DNA of 64,000 nucleotides from Streptomyces fumigatiscleroticus. GTDB lineage: Bacteria > Actinomycetota > Actinomycetes > Streptomycetales > Streptomycetaceae. The notes under the pieces are model-generated. The model worked only from the letters and a program-made list of their open reading frames with translations. It was not told the DNA's origin and made no database searches. The stretch lies in contig NZ_BMQF01000017.1 in the NCBI RefSeq assembly GCF_014647975.1, positions 124,001 to 188,000 of the forward strand. The letters are read 5' to 3'. Numbering within the stretch: the first letter of the stretch is position 1; each line of letters begins with the position of its first letter. A program made the translations under genes and the position numbers. Positions 16,388 through 24,614 of this stretch are shown here, one piece after another.

Positions 16388-17362
16388 GTGACCGGCTCGA
16401 CCCCTCCCCGGAAGCGCCGCTTCCTCGCGCGGGAAGCGGACCAAGGGCCGTCCGACGGCCCGCACGGCACGCGTGACGACGAGCGAGGCCCGGCCGACAG
16501 GGCGGCAGCCTCGCTCGAACCGGCGGCCGGCCGGGGTGACCTCCCGGCCCCCGCGGAGGTCGCCCGGCCCGACGCCCACCCCGCTCCCTCCGGCACCGAG
16601 CCGAGAGCCCCGGGGCGGGCCGGGACGATCCGGGCCAGGGCCCGGGAAGGCGCCCGCAGGGGCGGCAGCCGCGCGAGAGCGGCCCTGGCGCACCTCGCCG
16701 ACCGGATCATCGACATCGCCCCGCGGGTCCCCGTGAGGGACCTGGCGACGCTGCGCGGACAGTTCCCCGGGCTCGGGCCCGAGAAGCTCGCGGACCGGCT
16801 CGTGGCGGGCGCGGTGAGAGGAACGGCGACGGTGGGAGCCGGCGTCGGGGCAGCGGCGATGCTGCCCGTACCGCCCGCGATGCCCACGGAGCTCGCCGCC
16901 GAGATCACGGGGGTCGCGGCGATCGAGCTCAAGCTCATCGCCGAACTGCACGAGGTGTACGGCGTACGGCCGCCGGGCGGCCTCGCCCAGCGCAGCACCG
17001 CCTATCTGAACTCCTGGTCGCAGGAGCGCGGAGCCGACGTGACCAGACCGTCGACGCTCGGCACGGCGCTGAACGGGCACATGAAGCGGGAACTGCGCCA
17101 GCAGATCATCAAGCGCACCATCCGCGATCTGCCCAATCTGCTGCCGTTCATGGTGGGAGCCGCCGTGGGGGCGGTGATCAACCGCCGGGACACCAGAAGA
17201 CTCGCCGCCCGTGTCCGGGCGGATCTCCGCAAGGTCCAGGTGCCGTGGGAGCGGCTGGACGGACTCCCGGCCCTGGAGCGCCCCCGGGACGCGCTGGATC
17301 CGAGCCACTTCCGCAAGGCGCTCGGCCACCGCCACCGTGAACGGGACGACGGCGGGCGCTGA
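16388..17362 (+). CDS. Hypothetical protein, possibly EcsC-like, membrane-associated
   Basis: Not securely identified. The 324-residue product starts at GTG 16388. The first 100 residues are Arg/Pro/Gly-rich and disordered. Then come an amphipathic region (ADRIIDIAPRVPVRDLATLR), a Gly/Ala-rich segment (TATVGAGVGAAAMLPVPPAM) and a helical part with ITGVAAIELKLIAELHEVYG. A second hydrophobic stretch, LPNLLPFMVGAAVGAVINRR, is followed by a basic tail. The Gly/Ala-rich helices and the GAAVGAVINRRDTRRLA motif recall EcsC-family proteins. The neighbours (DUF4193, DUF3093) do not point to a pathway. The gene converges on DUF3093. Confidence 0.6.
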   Translation: MTGSTPPRKRRFLAREADQGPSDGPHGTRDDERGPADRAAASLEPAAGRGDLPAPAEVARPDAHPAPSGTEPRAPGRAGTIRARAREGARRGGSRARAALAHLADRIIDIAPRVPVRDLATLRGQFPGLGPEKLADRLVAGAVRGTATVGAGVGAAAMLPVPPAMPTELAAEITGVAAIELKLIAELHEVYGVRPPGGLAQRSTAYLNSWSQERGADVTRPSTLGTALNGHMKRELRQQIIKRTIRDLPNLLPFMVGAAVGAVINRRDTRRLAARVRADLRKVQVPWERLDGLPALERPRDALDPSHFRKALGHRHRERDDGGR

Positions 17363-17452
17363 GCCGGCCCGTACGCCGCCGCGCCCCCGATCGCCCCGGC
17401 GGTCACCCGCACCGCGACGTCCGTCCCCCGGGCGACCCCTCGCCCCTGTGTG

Positions 17453-17914
17453 CTACGCCTGAGCCCGCGCCGCGCGCAGCGCCTCCGCCAGGCGTTCCGG
17501 CTCCCGGGTCGACAGGTAGAGGTAGGGAGTCGGGTCGTCGGGGTCGGTGACCACCACGCGCAGGGCCGTGGGGATGTAGGCGCGCAGCAGCAGGAAGGCG
17601 CGGGTGTCGGCCTTGTACGTGCGCCAGGCACGCGCCTGTTCCGCGTCCAGGATCTCCGCCTCGCCCAGCGCCGTGACCGGGATCTTCGCGTCGCCCGCGA
17701 TCAGTGAACCGCCCACCACCCGGATCCGGACCGAGCCGTAGGAACTGGCGACGACCGCCGTGACCGCGGTGCCGACGGCCAGGCCGCCGAGCATGGGCAG
17801 CGTGCCGAACGGCAGCAGCACCAAGGCCAGCGCGACCCCCACCAGGAAGGAGATCAGCCACCAGGAGCGGGGGGCGGTGAGGCGTTCTTCGTACGGGGTC
17901 GCGGAGAGCTGCAT
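17453..17914 (-). CDS. DUF3093 domain membrane protein
   Basis: A 153-residue protein of the actinobacterial DUF3093 family. It begins MQLSATPYEERLTAPRSWWL. It has two membrane helices (WWLISFLVGVALALVLLPFG and LPMLGGLAVGTAVTAVVASS) and a soluble PH-like part (VRIRVVGGSLIAGDAKIPV to YLYLSTREPERLAEALRAAR). Function is unknown. I chose the ATG at 17914; upstream in-frame codons give 54 implausible Arg/Pro-rich residues. It is divergent from the thioesterase gene, with about 90 bp between starts. Confidence 0.82.
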   Translation of the reverse strand: MQLSATPYEERLTAPRSWWLISFLVGVALALVLLPFGTLPMLGGLAVGTAVTAVVASSYGSVRIRVVGGSLIAGDAKIPVTALGEAEILDAEQARAWRTYKADTRAFLLLRAYIPTALRVVVTDPDDPTPYLYLSTREPERLAEALRAARAQA

Positions 17915-18006
17915 GGAGCCAAGCTTGGCACGGTGCCCGTACGGCCCCGGAATCAGGGCGGCCGGGGCGGCGGCAGGGGACGGACGGGCGGGTAAGGTCT
18001 GCGGCT

Positions 18007-18591
18007 GTGAGTGGTACTTCCGCAGCTCTTGAGCCTCCCGCCGACGCCGTGGCACCGGTGCGGCACCCCGACGCACCCGCGCCGGGCGAACTTCTCGGCG
18101 CGCATTACGGCCAGTGCTTCGGCTGTGGCGGCGAGCAGCCCCACGGCCTGCACCTGGAGGCGCGGGCGGGCGAGGGCGTCTCCCTCACCGCCGAGTTCAC
18201 CGTGCAGCCCGCCCATCAGGGCGCCCCCGGCCTCGCGCACGGCGGTGTGCTCGCCGCCGCCCTGGACGAGACCCTCGGCTCGCTGAGCTGGCTGCTGCGC
18301 ACGATCGCGGTGACCGGACGGCTGGAGACCGACTTCCTGCGGCCCGTGCCGGTCGGCACGACCCTGTATCTGGAGGCCGAGGTCACCGCGGTGGCCGGCC
18401 GGAAGATCTACTCGACCGCCACCGGGCGGATCGGCGGCCCCGGCGGACCCGTCGCCGTGCGCGCCGACGCGCTCTTCGTCGAGGTCAAGGTCGAGCACTT
18501 CGTCAGCCACGGCCGCGAGGAGGAGATCCGCGCCGCCATGGACGACCCCGACCAGGTCCGGCGGGCCCGCGCCTTCGAGGTGAACCCGTGA
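18007..18591 (+). CDS. PaaI-type hotdog-fold thioesterase
   Basis: A 194-residue hotdog-fold protein of the PaaI/YigI thioesterase family, which hydrolyses acyl-CoA or acyl-ACP thioesters in the cytoplasm. The core is CFGCGGEQPHGLHLEA, then HQGAPGLAHGGVLAAALDET (the HGG motif and catalytic Asp/Glu region), LETDFLRPVPVGTTLYLEAE and VRADALFVEVK. The start is GTG 18007. Its last bases overlap the GTG of dut (GTGA), so dut translation is coupled to it. The natural substrate is unknown. Confidence 0.83.
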   Translation: MSGTSAALEPPADAVAPVRHPDAPAPGELLGAHYGQCFGCGGEQPHGLHLEARAGEGVSLTAEFTVQPAHQGAPGLAHGGVLAAALDETLGSLSWLLRTIAVTGRLETDFLRPVPVGTTLYLEAEVTAVAGRKIYSTATGRIGGPGGPVAVRADALFVEVKVEHFVSHGREEEIRAAMDDPDQVRRARAFEVNP

Positions 18592-19148
18592 GCCGCGGAC
18601 CCCGCCGGGAACTCGACGTGCTGGTCCGGCGCATCGACCCGGACGTACCCCTGCCGTCGTACGCGCACCCCGGTGACGCGGGAGCCGATCTGCGCACCAC
18701 CGAGGCCTGTGAACTCGCCCCCGGGGAGCGGGCCGTTCTGCCCACGGGGGTGTCGATCGCCCTGCCGGAGGGGTACGCGGCCTTTGTGCACCCGCGTTCC
18801 GGTCTCGCCGCCCGCTGCGGTGTCGCCCTCGTGAATGCCCCGGGGACGGTTGATGCCGGGTACCGTGGGGAGATCAAGGTGATCGTGGTGAATCTCGACC
18901 CGCGCGAGTCCGTGCGGTTCGAGCGCTTCGACCGGATTGCCCAACTGGTCGTCCAGCAGGTCGAGAAGGTCCGCTTCCGTCAGGTCGCGGAGCTTCCCGA
19001 TTCGGCGCGGGCCGAGGGGGGCTTCGGGTCCACCGGCGGCCATGCCGCGGTGGACGGCGGGGGCGGCACAAGCGGTCAGGCCGCCGAGGGCGGCGCGACG
19101 GGTGGGAATCGATACGCTTCGGTCGTATCCGACCGGGAAGGACAGTGA
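18588..19148 (+). CDS. dut: dUTP diphosphatase (dUTPase)
   Basis: Hydrolyses dUTP to dUMP and pyrophosphate, preventing uracil misincorporation and feeding dTMP synthesis. Trimeric dUTPase motifs are in order: PSYAHPGDAGADL (motif I), HPRSGLAARCG (II), NAPGTVDAGYRGEIKVI (III, with the catalytic Asp), RFDRIAQLVVQ (IV) and RAEGGFGSTGGH (V). The 186-residue product carries about 35 extra residues after motif V, a Gly/Ala-rich tail. The start is GTG 18588, overlapping the thioesterase stop. The DUF3710 gene begins 1 nt after the TGA, so three genes form one operon. Confidence 0.94.
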   Translation: MSRGPRRELDVLVRRIDPDVPLPSYAHPGDAGADLRTTEACELAPGERAVLPTGVSIALPEGYAAFVHPRSGLAARCGVALVNAPGTVDAGYRGEIKVIVVNLDPRESVRFERFDRIAQLVVQQVEKVRFRQVAELPDSARAEGGFGSTGGHAAVDGGGGTSGQAAEGGATGGNRYASVVSDREGQ

Positions 19149-19149
19149 C

Positions 19150-19911
19150 GTGTTCGGACGTCGCAAGAAGAAGGGTGCCGCCGAGGACGCGGCCGGCGAG
19201 GCCGAGCAGGTCGTCGACAGCGTCGACGCTGAGGCGGACGGCGAGGGCCAGAGCGAGCGTGTGCGGCTCGAGCCCGAGCCGCGGCCCGACGGGCCCTGGG
19301 ACAGCTCGGAGGTCCGCGACCCGGCCGAGGGCCGGGTGGACCTGGGCGGCCTGTTCGTGCCGGGCGTCGACGGCATGGAGCTGCGGGTCGAGGTCGCCGG
19401 TGACGCGATCGTCGCGGCCACCGTCGTGCTGCGCGACAGCGCCATCCAGCTCCAGGCCTTCGCCGCCCCCAAGCGGGAGGGCATCTGGGGCGAGGTGCGC
19501 GAGGAGATCGCGACCGGCATCACGCAGCAGGGCGGCATCGTCGACGAGGTCGAGGGCCCGCTGGGCTGGGAGCTGCGGGCCCAGGTGCCGGTGCAGCTGC
19601 CGGACGGCACGGGCGGCTTCCAGGTCGTACGGTTCGTCGGCGTGGACGGCCCCCGCTGGTTCCTGCGCGGTGTGATCTCGGGCCAGGGAGCGGTGCAGCC
19701 GCAGGCCGCCGGCCTGCTGGAGCAGATCTTCCGGGACACGGTCGTGGTCCGCGGCGAGGGTCCGATGGCGCCCCGTGACCCGATCGTCCTCAAGCTGCCG
19801 AACGACGCGCAGATGGTGCCCGAGGGCGTCGCACAGGAGGAGGGCGCCTCCCGCTTCTCCGGCGGTATGGGCCAGCTCCAGCGCGGTCCGGAGATCACCG
19901 AGGTCCGGTAG
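19150..19911 (+). CDS. DUF3710 domain protein
   Basis: A 253-residue soluble protein of the actinobacterial DUF3710 family, commonly found directly after dut. The start is GTG 19150, one base after the dut stop. The N-terminus is very basic (FGRRKKKGAAED) and is followed by an acidic linker. The DUF3710 core runs from about GRVDLGGLFVPGVDGMELRV to the end and includes QVVRFVGVDGPRWFLRGVIS. Function is unknown to me; the linkage with dut suggests a link to nucleotide or DNA metabolism, as inference only. A hairpin terminator follows. Confidence 0.85.
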   Translation: MFGRRKKKGAAEDAAGEAEQVVDSVDAEADGEGQSERVRLEPEPRPDGPWDSSEVRDPAEGRVDLGGLFVPGVDGMELRVEVAGDAIVAATVVLRDSAIQLQAFAAPKREGIWGEVREEIATGITQQGGIVDEVEGPLGWELRAQVPVQLPDGTGGFQVVRFVGVDGPRWFLRGVISGQGAVQPQAAGLLEQIFRDTVVVRGEGPMAPRDPIVLKLPNDAQMVPEGVAQEEGASRFSGGMGQLQRGPEITEVR

Positions 19912-19931
19912 TACCCGCGAAGAGACAGAAC

Positions 19932-19969
19932 AGGGCCGCCTTCCCCGCTCGCCCGGGGGTTGCGGCCCT
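19932..19969 (+). terminator. Hairpin terminator after the dut operon
   Basis: Arms AGGGCCGC and GCGGCCCT around a 22-nt loop, followed by TT. It lies 20 bp after the DUF3710 stop. Confidence 0.6.
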
Positions 19970-20002
19970 TTGTCATGTTCAAAACCGGGATGTCGTCAAC
20001 CG

Positions 20003-20032
20003 TTGAAGCACCAGGCCCCCGATGGCCATACT
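20003..20032 (+). promoter_or_regulatory. Promoter for the ABC ATPase gene
   Basis: TTGAAG (20003-20008), an 18-nt spacer and CATACT (20027-20032). The start codon at 20059 follows 26 nt later with GGGGAGGG as ribosome binding site. Confidence 0.55.
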
Positions 20033-20058
20033 GGCGCCCGGTCCACGGGGGAGGGCGC

Positions 20059-20763
20059 ATGAGCCGGGCGATCACCGAGACGATGGTGCGCGTCGAGGAC
20101 GTGCACAAGTCCTACGGCCGTGCGGCCACCGCCGTGCACGCGCTGCGCGGAGTCTGTCTGGAGGTGCGGCGCGGCGAACTCGTCGCCCTCAAGGGGCGCT
20201 CCGGCTCCGGCAAGACCACGCTCCTCAACATCGTCGGCGGGCTCGACACCCCCGACCGGGGCCGGGTGGAGGTCGACGGGCTGGACCTCGCGGGGCTGGA
20301 CGAGGACGGGCTGCTCGCCCTGCGCCGGGACCGCGTCGGCTTCGTCTTCCAGTCCTTCGGGCTGATCCCGATCCTCACGGCCGCCGAGAACGTGGGCGTG
20401 CCCATGCGGCTGCGCCGGACCGACCCCCGCGCGCGCGAGGAGCGCGTGCAGCTGCTGCTGTCCCTGGTCGGCCTCGCCGACCACGCGGCCCAGCGGCCCG
20501 GCGAGCTCTCCGGCGGCCAGCAGCAGCGCGTCGCCGTGGCCAGGGCCCTGGCCAACGATCCCGCGCTGCTCGTCGCCGACGAGCCGACCGGCCAGCTGGA
20601 TGCCGAGACCGGCCACGCCGTGATGGAGCTGCTGCGGGCGGTGGTCCACGGCGATCACCCCTCGGGGCCCCCGGCCGCGCTGGTCGCCACGCACGACACG
20701 ACCCTGCTGGACCTGGCCGACCGGGTGCTGGAGCTGCGCGACGGACGGATCGCCGGGCACTGA
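20059..20763 (+). CDS. ABC transporter ATP-binding protein (LolD/MacB-like), lone
   Basis: A 234-residue ATPase of the MacB/LolD-type ABC family. It shows Walker A GRSGSGKTT, Q-loop VFQSFGLIPILTAAENV, signature LSGGQQQRVAVARAL, Walker B LLVADEPTGQLD and H-loop ATHDTTLL. Such ATPases energise FtsX-like permeases that extrude lipids, lipoproteins or peptides. No permease gene is next to it: the next gene is kdpD. The partner must be encoded elsewhere or be absent. I chose ATG 20059, with a strong ribosome binding site, over the in-frame upstream ATG at 19960. Confidence 0.88.
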   Translation: MSRAITETMVRVEDVHKSYGRAATAVHALRGVCLEVRRGELVALKGRSGSGKTTLLNIVGGLDTPDRGRVEVDGLDLAGLDEDGLLALRRDRVGFVFQSFGLIPILTAAENVGVPMRLRRTDPRAREERVQLLLSLVGLADHAAQRPGELSGGQQQRVAVARALANDPALLVADEPTGQLDAETGHAVMELLRAVVHGDHPSGPPAALVATHDTTLLDLADRVLELRDGRIAGH

Positions 20764-20908
20764 GCCGGGCAGCGGAGCGGGCGCCGCGACGGACCCCGGC
20801 CGTCCGGCGCATCAGGGTTGTGTCAAGGACGTCCGGCGCTCCCTCACTCGTCCCTACTGCGGGTCTGTGCGGCCGTAGGGTCGACGCTGCGCGGGGGAAC
20901 GACCGGAA

Positions 20909-20914
20909 GACAAT
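20909..20914 (+). promoter_or_regulatory. Possible -10 hexamer for leaderless kdpD transcription
   Basis: GACAAT ends 6 nt before ATG 20921. There is no ribosome binding site between them. It is weaker than the CAGGAT/TAGGAT cases because the first base is not T or C. Confidence 0.3.
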
Positions 20915-20920
20915 GGGGCC

Positions 20921-23470
20921 ATGGAACGCGGCAAGCTTCGGATCTACCTGGGTGCGGCGCCGGGCGTCGGCAAGACCTACGCGATGCTGTCCGAGGCGCA
21001 CCGCCGGATCGAGCGGGGCACCGACTGTGTGGTCGCCTTCGTCGAGCACCACGGGCGGCCGCGCACCGAGGTGCTGCTGCACGGCCTGGAGCAGATCCCG
21101 CGCCGGGAGCTGGAGCACCGCGGCTGCGTCTTCCCCGAGATGGACGTGGACGCCGTCCTCGCCCGCCGCCCCCGGGTGGCCCTGGTGGACGAGCTGGCCC
21201 ACACCAACGTCCCCGGCTCCCGCAACACCCGCCGCTGGCAGGACGTCGCGGAACTGCTCGAGGCCGGCATCGACGTGATCTCCACCGTCAACATCCAGCA
21301 TCTGGAGTCGCTCGGCGACGTGGTCGAGTCGATCACGGGCGTGCGGCAGCGGGAGACCGTGCCGGACGAGCTGGTCCGGCGGGCCGACCAGATAGAGCTG
21401 GTCGACATGGACCCCGAGGCGCTGCGGCGGCGGATGGCGCACGGCAACATCTACACGCCCGACAAGGTGGACGCGGCCCTGTCGAACTACTTCCGGCCCG
21501 GCAATCTCACCGCGCTGCGGGAGCTGGCGCTGCTGTGGGTGGCCGACCGGGTCGACGCCTATCTCCAGCAGTACCGCAGCGACCACCGGGTGTCGCGGAT
21601 CTGGGGCTCCCGCGAGCGGATCGTGGTCGGCCTCACCGGCGGCCCCGAGGGCCGTACGCTGATCCGCCGCGCCGCGCGGCTGGCCGAGAAGGGCGCCGGC
21701 GGCGAGGTCCTGGCCGTCTACATCGCCCGCAGCGACGGACTGACCTCCGCCTCGCCCAAGGAGCTGGCGGTGCAGCGGACCCTGGTGGAGGACCTGGGCG
21801 GCACCTTCCACCATGTCGTCGGCGACGACATACCGGCGGCCCTGCTGGACTTCGCGCGCGGCGTCAACGCCACCCAGATCGTCCTCGGCTCCTCGCGCCG
21901 CAAGGCCTGGCAGTACGTCTTCGGCCCCGGCGTCGGCGCCACCGTCGCCCGGGAGTCGGGCCCCGACCTGGACGTGCACATCGTGACCCACGAGGAGGCC
22001 GCGAAGGGGCGGGGGCTGCCGGTGGCGCGCGGGGCACGGCTGGGCCGGACCAGGATCGTCTGGGGCTGGCTCGTCGCCGTCGCGGGCCCGGTCCTCCTCG
22101 CCCTGCTGCTCAACGGCGCCCTGCCGGATCTGGGCCTGGCCAACGACATGCTGCTGTTCCTGACGCTGACGGTGGCGGCGGCCCTGCTCGGCGGCCTGCT
22201 GCCGGCCCTCGCCTCGGCCGCCTGCGGGTCGTTCCTGCTGAACTACTTCTACACGCCGCCCCTGCACCGGCTGACCATCGCCGACCCCAGGAACATCGTG
22301 GCCCTGGCGATATTCGTGGGCGTGGCCGTCTCCGTGGCCTCGGTCGTCGACCTGGCGGCCCGCCGCACCCACCAGGCGGCCCGGCTGCGCGCCGAGTCGG
22401 AGATCCTCTCCTTCCTCGCCGGCAACGTGCTGCGCGGCGAGACCGGCCTGGAGGAGCTGCTGGAGCGGGTCCGCGAGACCTTCGGCATGGAGTCGGCCGC
22501 CCTGCTGGAACGGGAGAGCGACGTGGCGCCCTGGAGCTGCGCCGGCCGGGCGGGCAACGGACCGCCGGTGGACCGGCCGGAGGACGCGGACGTCGACATG
22601 CCGGTCGGCGACCGCATGGCGCTGGCGCTGACCGGCCGTGTGCTGCCCGCCGAGGACCGCCGGGTGCTGGCCGCGTTCGCCGCCCAGGCCGCCGTCGTAC
22701 TGGACCGCCGGCGTCTGAAGGAGGAGGCCGACCGGGCCCGGGCGCTCGCCGAGGGCAACCGCATCCGCACCGCCCTGCTCGCCGCCGTCAGCCACGACCT
22801 GCGCACCCCGCTGGCCGGGATCAAGGCGGCGGTCTCCGGGCTGCGCTCCGAGGACATCGCCTGGTCCGAGGAGGACCGGGCGGAGCTGCTGGCGGGCATC
22901 GAGGACGGCGCCGACCGCCTCGACCACCTGGTGGGCAACCTGCTCGACATGTCCCGGCTCCAGACCGGTACGGTCACCCCGCTGATCCGCGAGATCGACG
23001 TGGACGAGGTGGTGCCGATGGCGCTCGGCGGGGTGCCCGAGGACAGCGTGGAGCTGGACGTGCCGGAGACGCTGCCCATGGTGGCCGTGGACCCCGGCCT
23101 GCTGGAGCGGACCGTCGCCAACGTGGTGGAGAACGCCGTCAAGTACAGCCCGCCCGGCACCCCCGTCCTGGTCGCCGCCAGCGCCCTCGCCGACCGGGTG
23201 GAGGTGCGGGTCGTGGACCGCGGACCGGGCGTCCCCGACGTGGCGAAGGACCGTATCTTCGAACCCTTCCAGCGCTACGGGGACGCGCCGCGCGGTGCCG
23301 GGGTCGGCCTCGGCCTCGCGGTCGCCCGCGGCTTCGCCGAGGCCATGGGCGGCACCCTGGCCGCCGAGGACACACCCGGCGGCGGCCTCACCATGGTCCT
23401 CACCCTGCGCGCGGCCGGACCGCGTGCCGTGCTCCCCGCTCCCGTACGACCCGAAAGGCAGATCTCATGA
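20921..23470 (+). CDS. kdpD: Sensor histidine kinase KdpD
   Basis: Senses potassium limitation or osmotic stress and phosphorylates KdpE. The 849-residue protein has the full architecture. The N-terminal KdpD domain carries Walker A GAAPGVGKT (residues 11-19) and DELAHTN near 90. A UspA-like domain follows (VGLTGGPEGRTLIRRAARLA). Four short membrane helices cover roughly residues 383-470 (DUF4118 region), then a GAF-like linker. The HisKA H-box SHDLRTPLAGIK is near residue 624, and the ATPase domain has NVVENAVKYSPPG and GVGLGLAVARG. The stop overlaps the kdpE ATG (ATGA). No kdpFABC pump genes are in this window. Confidence 0.93.
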   Translation: MERGKLRIYLGAAPGVGKTYAMLSEAHRRIERGTDCVVAFVEHHGRPRTEVLLHGLEQIPRRELEHRGCVFPEMDVDAVLARRPRVALVDELAHTNVPGSRNTRRWQDVAELLEAGIDVISTVNIQHLESLGDVVESITGVRQRETVPDELVRRADQIELVDMDPEALRRRMAHGNIYTPDKVDAALSNYFRPGNLTALRELALLWVADRVDAYLQQYRSDHRVSRIWGSRERIVVGLTGGPEGRTLIRRAARLAEKGAGGEVLAVYIARSDGLTSASPKELAVQRTLVEDLGGTFHHVVGDDIPAALLDFARGVNATQIVLGSSRRKAWQYVFGPGVGATVARESGPDLDVHIVTHEEAAKGRGLPVARGARLGRTRIVWGWLVAVAGPVLLALLLNGALPDLGLANDMLLFLTLTVAAALLGGLLPALASAACGSFLLNYFYTPPLHRLTIADPRNIVALAIFVGVAVSVASVVDLAARRTHQAARLRAESEILSFLAGNVLRGETGLEELLERVRETFGMESAALLERESDVAPWSCAGRAGNGPPVDRPEDADVDMPVGDRMALALTGRVLPAEDRRVLAAFAAQAAVVLDRRRLKEEADRARALAEGNRIRTALLAAVSHDLRTPLAGIKAAVSGLRSEDIAWSEEDRAELLAGIEDGADRLDHLVGNLLDMSRLQTGTVTPLIREIDVDEVVPMALGGVPEDSVELDVPETLPMVAVDPGLLERTVANVVENAVKYSPPGTPVLVAASALADRVEVRVVDRGPGVPDVAKDRIFEPFQRYGDAPRGAGVGLGLAVARGFAEAMGGTLAAEDTPGGGLTMVLTLRAAGPRAVLPAPVRPERQIS

Positions 23471-24150
23471 CCCGGGTGCTCGTGATCGACGACGAGCCGC
23501 AGATCGTGCGCGCCCTCGTGATCAACCTCAAGGCGCGCAAGTACGAGGTCGACGCCGCCCACGACGGCGCCACCGCACTGGAACTCGCCGCAGCCCGCCA
23601 CCCCGACGTGGTCGTCCTCGACCTGGGACTGCCCGACATGGACGGCGTAGAGGTGATCAAGGGGCTGCGCGGCTGGACCCGGGTGCCGATCCTGGTCCTG
23701 TCCGCCCGGCACTCCTCCGACGAGAAGGTCCAGGCGCTGGACGCGGGCGCCGACGACTACGTCACCAAGCCCTTCGGCATGGACGAGCTGCTGGCCCGGC
23801 TGAGGGCCGCCGTGCGCCGGGCCGAGCCGGTCCGCGAGGGCGAGGAGGAGGTGGTCGTGGAGACCGAGGAGTTCACCGTCGACCTGGCGGCGAAGAAGGT
23901 GAACCGGTCGGGCCGGGACGTACGGCTGACGCCCACGGAGTGGCATCTGCTGGAGGTGCTGGTCCGCAACACGGGCCGCCTGGTCGGCCAGAAGCAGCTG
24001 CTGCGCGAGGTGTGGGGGCCGTCGTACGGCACGGAGACGAACTACCTGCGGGTCTACATGGCCCAGCTGCGCCGCAAGCTGGAGGCGGACCCCTCGCACC
24101 CCCGGCACTTCATCACCGAGCCGGGGATGGGGTACCGCTTCGAGAAGTGA
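23467..24150 (+). CDS. kdpE: Response regulator KdpE
   Basis: OmpR-family regulator partnered with KdpD, 227 residues. The receiver has the acidic pair IDDE, phosphoacceptor Asp52 (VVVLDLGLPDMDG), LVLSARHS and Lys in VTKPFGMDELLAR. The winged helix shows LTPTEWHLLEVLVRNTGRLV and LRVYMAQLRRKLEADPSHPR, and it ends FITEPGMGYRFEK, typical of KdpE. The ATG overlaps the kdpD stop by 4 nt, so the two are co-translated. Its targets would normally be the Kdp ATPase genes, but here the neighbours are other potassium-handling genes. Confidence 0.92.
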   Translation: MTRVLVIDDEPQIVRALVINLKARKYEVDAAHDGATALELAAARHPDVVVLDLGLPDMDGVEVIKGLRGWTRVPILVLSARHSSDEKVQALDAGADDYVTKPFGMDELLARLRAAVRRAEPVREGEEEVVVETEEFTVDLAAKKVNRSGRDVRLTPTEWHLLEVLVRNTGRLVGQKQLLREVWGPSYGTETNYLRVYMAQLRRKLEADPSHPRHFITEPGMGYRFEK

Positions 24151-24200
24151 GCCCCGCGGCGGCCGGGACCGGCGGGTACGTCGTTGCCGGGGCACCCCGG

Positions 24201-24206
24201 TACGCT
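24201..24206 (+). promoter_or_regulatory. -10 hexamer of a leaderless-type promoter
   Basis: TACGCT (TANNNT class) ends 6 nt before ATG 24213 of the OB-fold gene. No ribosome binding site is present in between. Confidence 0.4.
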
Positions 24207-24212
24207 TCAGAT

Positions 24213-24611
24213 ATGAGTGCTGTTCCTCGTCCCGACAAGCCGGTGAGCCGGTTCCGGCGCATGTTCGACCGGCTCTCCTCCTCGCGGGAGGACCTGGAGT
24301 CGGAGGAGCTGCGGGAGGACACCGAGACCGCCGGCTGCACCCGGATCGACGACTGCCGGGACCGGCAGATCGTCACGGTTACTGGTACCTTGCGCACGGT
24401 CACTCTGCGGCCGCGCGCCGGAGTCCCCGCCCTGGAGGCCGAGCTGTTCGACGGCTCCGCCGCCCTGGACGTGGTGTGGCTCGGCAGGCGCTCCATCGTG
24501 GGCATAGAACCGGGGCGCAAGCTGATCGCATCGGGGCGGATCTCCATGAGCCGGGGCCGCCGGGTGCTGTTCAATCCGAAGTACGAACTGAGACCCCTCG
24601 GACGGGAGTAG
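24213..24611 (+). CDS. OB-fold nucleic-acid-binding domain protein
   Basis: A 132-residue protein with an OB-fold (tRNA_anti-like) domain covering about residues 50-130. It shows RQIVTVTGTLRTVTLRP, EAELFDGSAALDVVWLGRRS, PGRKLIASGRISM and RVLFNPKYELRPLG. The N-terminal part is charged (RFRRMFDRLSSSREDLESEE) and has a Cys pair (CTRIDDC). OB-folds bind single-stranded nucleic acid or oligosaccharide; the ligand is unknown. It is followed 3 nt later by the DUF3159 gene, so they are probably co-transcribed. The leaderless-type promoter supports the ATG at 24213. Confidence 0.8.
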   Translation: MSAVPRPDKPVSRFRRMFDRLSSSREDLESEELREDTETAGCTRIDDCRDRQIVTVTGTLRTVTLRPRAGVPALEAELFDGSAALDVVWLGRRSIVGIEPGRKLIASGRISMSRGRRVLFNPKYELRPLGRE

Positions 24612-24614
24612 CCG

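Noticed and set aside
24184..24206. TTGCCG as -35 box for the OB-fold gene
   Set aside because: Only 11 nt separate it from TACGCT, too short for a vegetative promoter.
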